Shown here piece by piece: positions 5,351 to 11,969 of a DNA stretch of 11,969 bases. Numbering within the stretch: the stretch's first letter is position 1; each line of letters begins with the position of its first letter. The notes below the pieces were generated by a model. That model was not told the DNA's origin. It did no database searches and saw only the letters and a program-made list of their open reading frames with translations. Made by a program: the position numbers and the translations under genes. Source of the DNA: Chitinophaga pinensis (GTDB lineage Bacteria; Bacteroidota; Bacteroidia; UKL13-3); NCBI GenBank assembly GCA_945875195.1, contig CAMCJW010000063.1, forward strand, positions 1 to 11,969, in the 5' to 3' direction.

Positions 5351-7258
5351 ATGTGTGGAATAGCCGGATATTTAATTAAAAATTCAGAAATCGAAACGAA
5401 CAACAGTGTCATTAAAAAAATGCTGTTGCTCCAAAAACATAGAGGGCCAGACAATTCTGCTATTGTTGCCATCAATTCAAAGTTGAACAGTGCAGAAGAC
5501 ATAACTTTTGAAAATGAAACTGATTTCAAAAATCCCTCAAATTTAGTTTTTGGATTTAATAGACTAAGTATTTTAGATTTATCACCAAATGGTGATCAAC
5601 CAATGAAAAGTAGTGATGGTAATGTGGTTTTAATGCTAAATGGTGAAATATACAATGCAGAGGATTTTAAAGATGAATTAATTGCCAAAGGGTTTATATT
5701 TAAGGGACGTAGTGATACTGAAGTTGTGCTTAACCTATACAATGCTTATGGTATTGAAGGGATGTTAGAACGTTTGAATGGCATGTTCGCAATTGTCATT
5801 TGGGATGCTAAAATCAACAAATTATTTCTAGTTAGGGATAGATTTGGTATTAAGCCTTTATATATTTTAGAGGAAGAAAATAGAATTTCATTTTCTTCGG
5901 AAATTAAAAGTTTTAAAGCATTACCTAATTTTAGGTTTGAACTAGATGAGTTAAACGTAGATGAATTTTTGCTTTTTAGGAATTTAATTAACAAAACTCT
6001 TTTTAAAAATATACGAAATCTATCGCAGGGAAAATATTTAGAGATTGGCGAAAATGGAAATTACCAAGAAAAAACTTTTTACAATTTGAATGACGATGGG
6101 AATTTAAAAATTGATACCAAGCAACTTGATCAGATTTTTGCAAATTCTTTAGAAAAGAGTGTTAAATCTCAATTGATAAGTGATGTAAAAGTAGGTGCTC
6201 AGCTTTCAGGCGGAATTGATTCTTCTTTAGTAACCTATTTCGCCCAAAAAAGCATGCCTAATGAAGATTTTCAAACCATTTCAATTTTATTTGAAAACTC
6301 AAAATTTTCGGAAGAATATTATGCAGCAGCAGCTAAAAGTAAATTAAATTTAGCTAGCAATATGTTCACGCTTAATCAAAAATATTTTTTCGATGTTTTT
6401 GATCATGCTACCTGGTGTTTTGAACAGCCCATCAATCATCCAAATACCATAGGTTTATATTTATTAAGTGAAAATGCAAAAGATTTAGTTACGGTTTTGT
6501 TAAGTGGTGAGGGCGCTGATGAAGTATTGGCAGGATATTCGAGATTTATAGATTACGAGTACCACTCATTTTTTTCTCGAGAGTTTTTCTCAAAATTGTA
6601 TTTAAATAAGAAAAATCTATTTAATTTTCTTCATGTATATTTAAACAAAGAAAATAGAATAATTACAGCATCAACCTTCGGCTCAATTAGCTGTTTGAAA
6701 AAAATAAAACCGAATTTTAGTTTCAAAAAAGCCACAGCATTTAGAAAATCGCTATTAAGAGGTTTTTCTGGAAGTAAAAACAATCATAGAAAATACGAAA
6801 TGGCCACTTATCTGCCTGATTTATTGATGAGGCAGGATAAAATGTCGATGGCATTTTCTATTGAGAATAGAGTACCCTTTTTGGATAATAACTTTGTAAG
6901 TTTAGCATTATCGATTGATAACGAAAAATTAATTACAAAAAGGAAGGGTAAATATGAAGGTAAAAATTTATTAAAAAAATTAGCAGCCAATATTTTTGAT
7001 ATTGATTTCGCCTACAGAGCAAAAGAAAGTTTCAGTATCCCCATGAAAGATTTTTTGGGCTCGGACGAATTTATTACAAAATGGAATACTCAAATTAAAG
7101 ATAGCCTAAAACGAAGGAAAATTTTCGACATATCTCATATCAATGAGATAATACTAAATATAAAGAATGCAAATACAGCAGAGCTTGAATGTGTATGGCA
7201 AATCTACACATTTGAAGTATGGGCTCAACAATATTTAGATAATGATAGCGATTCATAA
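5351..7258 (+). CDS. asnB: Glutamine-hydrolysing asparagine synthase-type amidotransferase (AsnB family)
   Basis: The N-terminal class II glutaminase domain starts MCGIAGY, with nucleophile Cys2 exposed after Met removal. HRGPDN (30-35), LNGEIYN (96-102) and SDTEV (121-125) build the glutamine pocket, and RDRFGIKPLY (162-171) is the conserved stretch towards the domain end. The synthetase domain has the PP-loop LSGGIDSS (285-292), LLSGEGADEVLAGY (383-396), RQDKMSM (494-500) and ENRVPFLD (505-512). All catalytic signatures are present and 635 residues is normal length. Housekeeping AsnB makes asparagine. Inside a polysaccharide operon this family is often proposed to amidate a sugar carboxylate (WbpS of Pseudomonas O-antigen clusters is the model), so the acceptor here may be a uronic acid or an attached acid. 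That is inference. The 3' end overlaps the next gene by 17 bp, tying it to the ATP-grasp ligase. Confidence 0.9.
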   Translation: MCGIAGYLIKNSEIETNNSVIKKMLLLQKHRGPDNSAIVAINSKLNSAEDITFENETDFKNPSNLVFGFNRLSILDLSPNGDQPMKSSDGNVVLMLNGEIYNAEDFKDELIAKGFIFKGRSDTEVVLNLYNAYGIEGMLERLNGMFAIVIWDAKINKLFLVRDRFGIKPLYILEEENRISFSSEIKSFKALPNFRFELDELNVDEFLLFRNLINKTLFKNIRNLSQGKYLEIGENGNYQEKTFYNLNDDGNLKIDTKQLDQIFANSLEKSVKSQLISDVKVGAQLSGGIDSSLVTYFAQKSMPNEDFQTISILFENSKFSEEYYAAAAKSKLNLASNMFTLNQKYFFDVFDHATWCFEQPINHPNTIGLYLLSENAKDLVTVLLSGEGADEVLAGYSRFIDYEYHSFFSREFFSKLYLNKKNLFNFLHVYLNKENRIITASTFGSISCLKKIKPNFSFKKATAFRKSLLRGFSGSKNNHRKYEMATYLPDLLMRQDKMSMAFSIENRVPFLDNNFVSLALSIDNEKLITKRKGKYEGKNLLKKLAANIFDIDFAYRAKESFSIPMKDFLGSDEFITKWNTQIKDSLKRRKIFDISHINEIILNIKNANTAELECVWQIYTFEVWAQQYLDNDSDS

Positions 7259-8276
7259 AAGTAATTCTGGTTTTAACCTTAATTGGAAGTCTTATTTAAT
7301 AAAACAGGGAATACCTTTTAAAGAAGTTAATTGTTACGATAATGATTTAGTTGAACAATTAAAAGGTTGTACTGCGCTCATGTGGCATCATTCACAAAAT
7401 GATCCCCGTGATTTAAATATTGCAAAACAAATATTGTTTATGGCAGAGCATGCTAACCTAGTTGTTTTTCCAAATTTTAAAACTAATTGGCATTTTGATG
7501 ATAAGTTGGGTCAAAAATATTTACTTGAAATATTAAATTTACCTACGGTTAAATCATTTGCTTTCTTTAATAAAAAAAGTGCTATTGCTTTCCTTAATCA
7601 AGCACAGTTTCCAATAATTTTTAAATTAAGAGGTGGTGCAGGTTCATTTAATGTTAAAAAGGTAACAAGTTTAAGTAGCGGCATTAAACTAGTTAACAAA
7701 GCTTTCAATCTTGGCTTCAGTAATTTTGATTCATTTGAAAATTTTAAAGAAATCATTAGAAAAATAAAAATAAAAAAAGCCACTTACATAGATTTATTGA
7801 AAAGCATTTACCGTTTGTTTGTTAAGCCAGCCTTTGCGAGGGTTATGGGAAATGAAGTAGGTTATGTTTATTTTCAAGAGTTTATTCCTAATAATAGTTT
7901 TGATTTAAGAACAATAGTAATTGGTAAAAAAGCATTTGCAATAAAAAGAAATGTTCGGAAGAATGATTTTAGGGCTTCTGGTAGTGGCAGTATTGAATAT
8001 GATAAAGCTAATTTTAGTGATGAATTAATTAAACTTTCTTTTGAATGTGCTAAAAAATTAAACACACAATGCGTGGCATTTGATTTTGTGAGTAAAGAGA
8101 ATGAATTGCTTATTATTGAAATAAGTTATGGTTTTCAAAAAGAAGGCTATTATAAATGTGTTGGCTATTGGGATGAAGAACTCAACTTTTATGAAGGAAA
8201 TTTTGATTCATGTGAATGGATGGTGGATATTGTGCTGGAAGAATTGAAAAATAGAAGTGCAAATATAAGTGGCTAA
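7242..8276 (+). CDS. ATP-grasp carboxylate-amine ligase-like protein
   Basis: An N-terminal Rossmann-like domain (IAIHKSNSGF to LMWHHSQND, residues 2-54) precedes an ATP-grasp fold. NWHFDDKLGQK (82-92) is the usual entry helix, FKLRGGAGSFNV (127-138) carries the ATP-contacting Lys128 and glycine loop, and FQEFIP (211-216) lies in the hinge. DLRT (221-224), RASGSGS (244-250), AFDF (279-282) and IIEIS (291-295) hold the later nucleotide and metal contacts. The last motif is E-I-S where many members have E-x-N. Such enzymes use ATP to form an acyl phosphate and join it to an amine. The likely job here is attaching an amino acid or similar group to a sugar, but neither substrate can be read from the sequence. 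It has no signal peptide. It overlaps asnB by 17 bp and the next gene by 8 bp, implying coupled translation. Confidence 0.8.
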   Translation: MIAIHKSNSGFNLNWKSYLIKQGIPFKEVNCYDNDLVEQLKGCTALMWHHSQNDPRDLNIAKQILFMAEHANLVVFPNFKTNWHFDDKLGQKYLLEILNLPTVKSFAFFNKKSAIAFLNQAQFPIIFKLRGGAGSFNVKKVTSLSSGIKLVNKAFNLGFSNFDSFENFKEIIRKIKIKKATYIDLLKSIYRLFVKPAFARVMGNEVGYVYFQEFIPNNSFDLRTIVIGKKAFAIKRNVRKNDFRASGSGSIEYDKANFSDELIKLSFECAKKLNTQCVAFDFVSKENELLIIEISYGFQKEGYYKCVGYWDEELNFYEGNFDSCEWMVDIVLEELKNRSANISG

Positions 8277-9336
8277 AAAAAAAATATTAATTATAAATAA
8301 TGGCCTTGCTGGAGGCGGCATAGAAAGAGCATCTGTTAGCTTAGCTAATTATTTTGTAACATTAGGTTTTGATGTTAGCATTATTGCCTTATACAAAAGC
8401 GATCCATTTTTTCGGTTGCATCAAGAGATTAAATTTGTTGAACCTGATTTTGAAAGAACGGCAAATAACAAAATTGGGTACACATTTAAAATGATGTTTT
8501 TTCTGCGAAAATATGTGAAGAATTATCAACCAGATACAATTTTAGCATTTAGTGAATGGACCAATCCTTATGTTGTATTAGCACTAAGTGGATTGCAGTA
8601 TCCTTTATATCTAACAGATAGAATGAATCCATTGGCTAAACTTCCATTCCTAAGTGAACTGCTAAGAAAACACTTGTATGGCAAAGCCAATGGTATTATT
8701 GCTCAGTCAAATTTTGCAAAGGCAGTTCTTTTTAAAAAGACAAAATCACCAAATATTGCCGTAATTAACAATCCTGTAAATATTATTGAAAGAATAGATA
8801 CACCAACTTTAAATCGAATAGTTACCGTTGGTCGTTTGGAAAAGGTAAAAGGGCATGAATATTTAATAAAGGCATTTGCAAAAATAAGTGATAATTCATG
8901 GGAACTAAGTATTGTTGGTGATGGGAGTGAAAGAACCAATTTAGAGAATTTGGCAAAAGAGTTAAAAGTGGAAAATAGAGTTATTTTTCATGGCCATTTA
9001 TTAGACTTTAGAAAGCAATTATCAGAAGCTCAAATTTTTGTGTTGCCATCTTTGAAAGAAGTTTTCCCTAATGCTTTAATTGAAGCAATGACAGTGCCAT
9101 TGGCGTGTGTGGCAAGTGATACGTTTCATGGGTATAATGAAATTATTAATAGTGGAGTGAATGGAATTTTAGTTACACCTGGAAATCCTTCTGAATTAAC
9201 CGAGGCCATTAATAGGTTGATTGAAGATAAAAATCTAAGAGAATTATTAATGAGCAATGCTTTAAAAGTAAGAGTTGATTTAAAATTTGAAACAATAGCC
9301 CAAAATTATTTGGATGTAATTTTACCAAATCAATGA
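8269..9336 (+). CDS. GT4-family glycosyltransferase
   Basis: This GT-B fold retaining glycosyltransferase is expected to add one sugar from a nucleotide donor to the growing lipid-linked unit on the cytoplasmic face. The N-terminal half starts KKILIINNGLAGGGIERA (4-21), the glycine-rich acceptor-side loop. The donor half has VGRLEKVKGHEYLIKAF (187-203), IVGDGSER (215-222), VIFHGHL (238-244) and PSLKEVFPNALIEAM (260-274), whose E264/E272 form the E-x7-E motif. Full length for the family at 355 residues. The start is GTG at 8269, inside the preceding gene's last codons (GTGGCTAA); no upstream ATG gives a better fit, and the beta strand begins at once. The 3' end overlaps the next gene by ATGA. 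Sugar specificity cannot be told from sequence. Confidence 0.92.
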   Translation: MAKKKILIINNGLAGGGIERASVSLANYFVTLGFDVSIIALYKSDPFFRLHQEIKFVEPDFERTANNKIGYTFKMMFFLRKYVKNYQPDTILAFSEWTNPYVVLALSGLQYPLYLTDRMNPLAKLPFLSELLRKHLYGKANGIIAQSNFAKAVLFKKTKSPNIAVINNPVNIIERIDTPTLNRIVTVGRLEKVKGHEYLIKAFAKISDNSWELSIVGDGSERTNLENLAKELKVENRVIFHGHLLDFRKQLSEAQIFVLPSLKEVFPNALIEAMTVPLACVASDTFHGYNEIINSGVNGILVTPGNPSELTEAINRLIEDKNLRELLMSNALKVRVDLKFETIAQNYLDVILPNQ

Positions 9337-10439
9337 TGATTAGAAAGCATTTAAGTAATATCCCTGGATGGCGAACCAAGCGCAAATTGATTGTTTTTGA
9401 ATCAGACGATTGGGGTAGTATCAGAACGCGCAGCAAATGGGATTATACCCAGATGGTGAATAAGGGTTTGAATGTTGATAAATCTAATTTCACCAAATTT
9501 GATTGTCTTGAATCAAATGATGACCTTGAAAGATTGTTTAACGTATTGACGAGTTATACGGATATAAAGGGGAATCATCCTGTTTTTACTCCCATGTGTG
9601 TGGTTGCAAATCCGGATTTTGTTAAAATAACAGATTGTAATTTTGATGAATATCATTACGAACCATTCACAGAAACCTGTAATAAGTATCCAAATCACAA
9701 TAATGTAATTAATCTTTGGAGGAAAGGTATAAAAGAAAACCTATTTGTGCCCGAGTTTCATGGTAGAGAGCACTTAAATTCATTGAGATGGATAAGATCT
9801 CTCCAACAATCCAACAAAGGGGTTCTATTGTCTTTTAATCATGGATCAATTGGAGGCTCAGAAATTTACGGTGAAAAAATTCCTCAATATTTAGCGGCAT
9901 TTGACCCAGAATTTTTTGAAGATATTGAAAAGTTTAAAGATGTATTGATTTCGGGGGCTAATTTATTCAACAGTTTGTTGGGTTATTTTCCGCGCCATTT
10001 TGTAGCTTCGAATAAACCAGAACCTAAGGTTTTGGAAGAAACTTTACACGCAATAGGTATTAAATCATTGATCAGGTATAAGTTTCAAGTATATCCCAAC
10101 GGGGATGGAACTACATCAAAAGAGATGAATTGGTTAGGAAAAAGAAATAGTTTGGGTCAATTGATTTTAACCAGAAATTGTGGGTTTGAACCGTCTGATC
10201 CATCTCTCTCAGATTGGAATGCAAGTTGTATGGATGAAATTTCAACTGCATTTTTTTGGTCTAAGCCTGCTGTTATTAGCACTCACAGGGTCAATTACGT
10301 TGGGTGTTTGGATCAGGCCAATGCAGATTCTGGTTTAAAGGCAATTGATGGATTATTAAATAGTATACTCAAAAGATGGCCTGATGCCGAATTTATAACT
10401 TCTACCAGACTTAGCGAAATAATTTCTAACAACAAATAA
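9333..10439 (+). CDS. NodB-like polysaccharide deacetylase-type protein, copy 2 (paralogue of 3027-4181)
   Basis: It shares the whole motif set of the gene at 3027-4181: NIPGWRTKRK, then FESDDWGSIRT (23-32) with Asp25/Asp26, HPVFTP (82-87), VANPDF (91-96), EYHYE (106-110), EFHGREHLN (141-149) with H143/H147, LTRNCGFE (279-286) and ISTHRVNYVG (315-324). The two diverge between residues about 155 and 245, the part most likely to shape substrate choice, so they probably act on different acetylated sugars or positions. It is predicted cytoplasmic, with no signal peptide. The start overlaps the glycosyltransferase stop (ATGA); a second ATG follows at once and either could be used. Deacetylase activity is an inference from the NodB-like residue plan, and other carbohydrate esterase or hydrolase chemistry on the same barrel is possible. 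Confidence 0.6.
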   Translation: MMIRKHLSNIPGWRTKRKLIVFESDDWGSIRTRSKWDYTQMVNKGLNVDKSNFTKFDCLESNDDLERLFNVLTSYTDIKGNHPVFTPMCVVANPDFVKITDCNFDEYHYEPFTETCNKYPNHNNVINLWRKGIKENLFVPEFHGREHLNSLRWIRSLQQSNKGVLLSFNHGSIGGSEIYGEKIPQYLAAFDPEFFEDIEKFKDVLISGANLFNSLLGYFPRHFVASNKPEPKVLEETLHAIGIKSLIRYKFQVYPNGDGTTSKEMNWLGKRNSLGQLILTRNCGFEPSDPSLSDWNASCMDEISTAFFWSKPAVISTHRVNYVGCLDQANADSGLKAIDGLLNSILKRWPDAEFITSTRLSEIISNNK

Positions 10440-10454
10440 TATCAAATAACAATT

Positions 10455-11366
10455 ATGAACATTTACATTAAGGGCGTTGATTTAAAAACTTTCACAATTA
10501 GAAGGTTAAGGAAATTGAGTTTATTCAATAAGTTTTTTCCTCTGGGAACTGGCGGAAGTCCTGAATATTCTTTTAGGGTGTGGGCTAAGCATCTATCAAA
10601 ATTGCGTAGTAATGGCATTACAGAAGTACCAGAAATTGTTGCTGAGCTTGGACCAGGTAGTACGTTAGGGGCAGGAATTGCGGCATTATTAAGTGGTTCA
10701 AAATCTTACTATGCATTAGATGTTCAAAATTACATCTCAAAGGAAGAATTATTGAGGGATTTTGATGCCATGGTTAAAATATTTAAAGAAAGGCGAATTA
10801 CCGGTGAAATTTTCCCATCCGATTTATTACCCGATACCCAACTGGAAATATCTTTGAATGATGAGAGAATTGCTAGCATTAGAAAAGATATTCAAGAAAA
10901 TGGGGCTAATGGAAAATACATCAAATATTTTGCTCCTTGGAATGATGATAAATTAGTAAAATATGATACTGTTGATTTCATTTTTTCTCAATGTGTCCTT
11001 GAACATGTTGATGGGTTAGAAGATTGTTACACTTCAATGAATAAGTGGATGAAAAAAGATGGGTATACCTCTCATTTAGTAGATTTTCAGTGTCATGCTT
11101 TTACCGAGAAATGGAATGGTCATTGGGCTTTTTCTGAAAAACAATGGATGTTTGTTAAAGGCAGTAATTCATGGGCCATTAATAGATTGCCTGCGTCAAA
11201 GCATATTGAGTTTATTAATAAAGCCAACTTTTCTACCATTGAATTCTTTAGAAGAAAAGAGAAAATTGAGTTAGGGATAAGCAGAGCCATGTTAGACAGC
11301 GAATTCTCCTACTTAACTGATGAGGATTTAGAAACAACATTTATAGATATTTTGCTGAAGAAATGA
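10455..11366 (+). CDS. Class I SAM-dependent methyltransferase, likely glycan-modifying
   Basis: The Rossmann methyltransferase core begins with AELGPGSTLGAG (63-74), the SAM-binding motif I, followed by YALDV (86-90), whose Asp89 is placed to bind the ribose hydroxyls. VDFIFSQCVLEHVD (173-186) is the motif IV-type strand and helix seen in the UbiE/Methyltransf_11 group, and SHLVDF (206-211) is the next core strand. A C-terminal part with NGHWAFSEKQW (221-231) and AINRLPASKHIEF (241-253) is typical of methyltransferases found in polysaccharide loci. The first about 40 residues are basic and not recognised. O- or N-methylation of a sugar is the likely role; the acceptor is unknown. It begins 15 bp after the deacetylase-like gene and overlaps the next gene by ATGA. 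Confidence 0.85.
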   Translation: MNIYIKGVDLKTFTIRRLRKLSLFNKFFPLGTGGSPEYSFRVWAKHLSKLRSNGITEVPEIVAELGPGSTLGAGIAALLSGSKSYYALDVQNYISKEELLRDFDAMVKIFKERRITGEIFPSDLLPDTQLEISLNDERIASIRKDIQENGANGKYIKYFAPWNDDKLVKYDTVDFIFSQCVLEHVDGLEDCYTSMNKWMKKDGYTSHLVDFQCHAFTEKWNGHWAFSEKQWMFVKGSNSWAINRLPASKHIEFINKANFSTIEFFRRKEKIELGISRAMLDSEFSYLTDEDLETTFIDILLKK

Positions 11367-11969
11367 GGAGACCTATATTATTTCAAATTAATATAGAAGT
11401 AAATAGTGGCTCAACCGGAAGAATAGCCGAGCAAATTGGCCTTGTTGCCATGAAATCTGGTTTTGATAGCTATATAACTTTTGCTCGAGGTTATAATCAA
11501 AGTCAATCAAAAGTTATCAAAATTGGGAATAAGTTTTCTATATTATTTCACTTATTGAAAACAAGATTATTGGGCGAGCATTTAAATGGTTCTAGGTATG
11601 CAACGTTAAAATTAATTCAACAACTAAAAACCATTAATCCAGAGATCATTCATTTACATCAAATGCATGGATATTACTTGAATGTTCCATTGTTATTTGA
11701 GTTTTTGAGAGAATTTAATAAACCAGTTATTTGGACCTTACATGATTGTTGGGCATTTACAGGGCATTGTTCCTATTTCACCTTAGTTGGTTGTAACAAA
11801 TGGAAAACTGAATGTAATAGCTGTCCTCAAAGCAAAAAATACCCCAAATCATTGTTTTTTGATAAATCTAAAAGCGAGTTTTATCAAAAAGATAAATTGT
11901 TCAATGCTATTAAAAATTTAACTTTTGTTGGTGTATCTGATTGGGTTGCAAACCTTGCTAAATCTTCTT
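11363..11969 (+). CDS. GT4-like glycosyltransferase, N-terminal part (3' end beyond window)
   Basis: The frame is open from ATG 11363 to the last base, giving 202 complete codons with no stop. The start overlaps the methyltransferase stop (ATGA). The peptide opens with a beta strand and glycine/serine loop (LFQINIEVNSGSTGRIAEQIG, in two parts: strand 6-13 and loop 14-20), as in GT-B transferases. IIHLHQMHGYYLN (95-107) is followed by PVIWTLHDCWAFTGHC (121-136) and a cysteine-rich stretch with C129, C136, C144, C151 and C154. This combination is familiar from Bacteroidota GT4 enzymes related to colanic-acid WcaC-type transferases. The donor-binding half with the E-x7-E motif should lie beyond the window. 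Donor and acceptor are unknown. Confidence 0.85.
   Translation, partial: MRRPILFQINIEVNSGSTGRIAEQIGLVAMKSGFDSYITFARGYNQSQSKVIKIGNKFSILFHLLKTRLLGEHLNGSRYATLKLIQQLKTINPEIIHLHQMHGYYLNVPLLFEFLREFNKPVIWTLHDCWAFTGHCSYFTLVGCNKWKTECNSCPQSKKYPKSLFFDKSKSEFYQKDKLFNAIKNLTFVGVSDWVANLAKSS

Noticed and set aside
5188..5529. 113-codon antisense frame across the CapA-like and asnB junction
   Set aside because: It lies opposite two well-supported genes and shows no recognisable motif; it is a shadow of low-GC coding sequence.

Overview
The window looks like part of a surface-polysaccharide (capsule or O-antigen) locus from a member of the Bacteroidota. The basis is the strongly AT-rich composition (roughly one third GC by eye), A-rich rather than Shine-Dalgarno-like sequence before most start codons, and the style of the proteins (CapF/CapG-type enzymes, ATP-grasp, CapA-like, and a GT4 with the HDCWAFTGHC motif). 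No taxonomic marker gene is present, so the phylum call is an inference. All genes run on the + strand, and both window edges cut through a gene.

Region 1 (1-3020) belongs to UDP-N-acetyl-L-fucosamine synthesis. It holds the tail of a cupin sugar epimerase, then capF/wbjC (445-1575) and wbjD/capG (1764-3020). The 4,6-dehydratase capE/wbjB that should start the pathway is not in the window and would be expected upstream. This is the only part with long gaps, and it carries the most unusual feature: arrays of a 7-bp repeat, about CARTMAC on the + strand. The arrays are: about 20 copies in one orientation (164-303) facing about 15 in the other (336-440), which together fill the gap before capF; three copies just inside the start of wbjD; and eleven copies inside wbjD (2571-2647), read in frame as a QSPVT-containing peptide. 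Seven is not a multiple of three, so gain or loss of one copy in wbjD would shift its frame. That makes this a candidate phase-variable or repeat-remodelled sugar pathway.

Region 2 (3027-11366) is a compact run of seven genes, mostly overlapping or a few bases apart: a NodB-like deacetylase-type protein, a CapA-family metallophosphoesterase-like protein, a glutamine-dependent asparagine-synthase-type amidotransferase, an ATP-grasp ligase, a GT4 glycosyltransferase, a second deacetylase-type protein paralogous to the first, and a SAM methyltransferase. Region 3 (11363 to the end) is the N-terminal part of another GT4, joined by an ATGA overlap.

Taken together, the genes would make an L-FucNAc-type precursor, assemble a glycan with at least two glycosyltransferases, and decorate it by methylation and probably by amide formation (AsnB-type plus ATP-grasp) and deacetylation. 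The decoration chemistry is inferred from the families and not proven by the sequence. No RNA gene, insertion sequence, CRISPR array, origin or convincing terminator was found.
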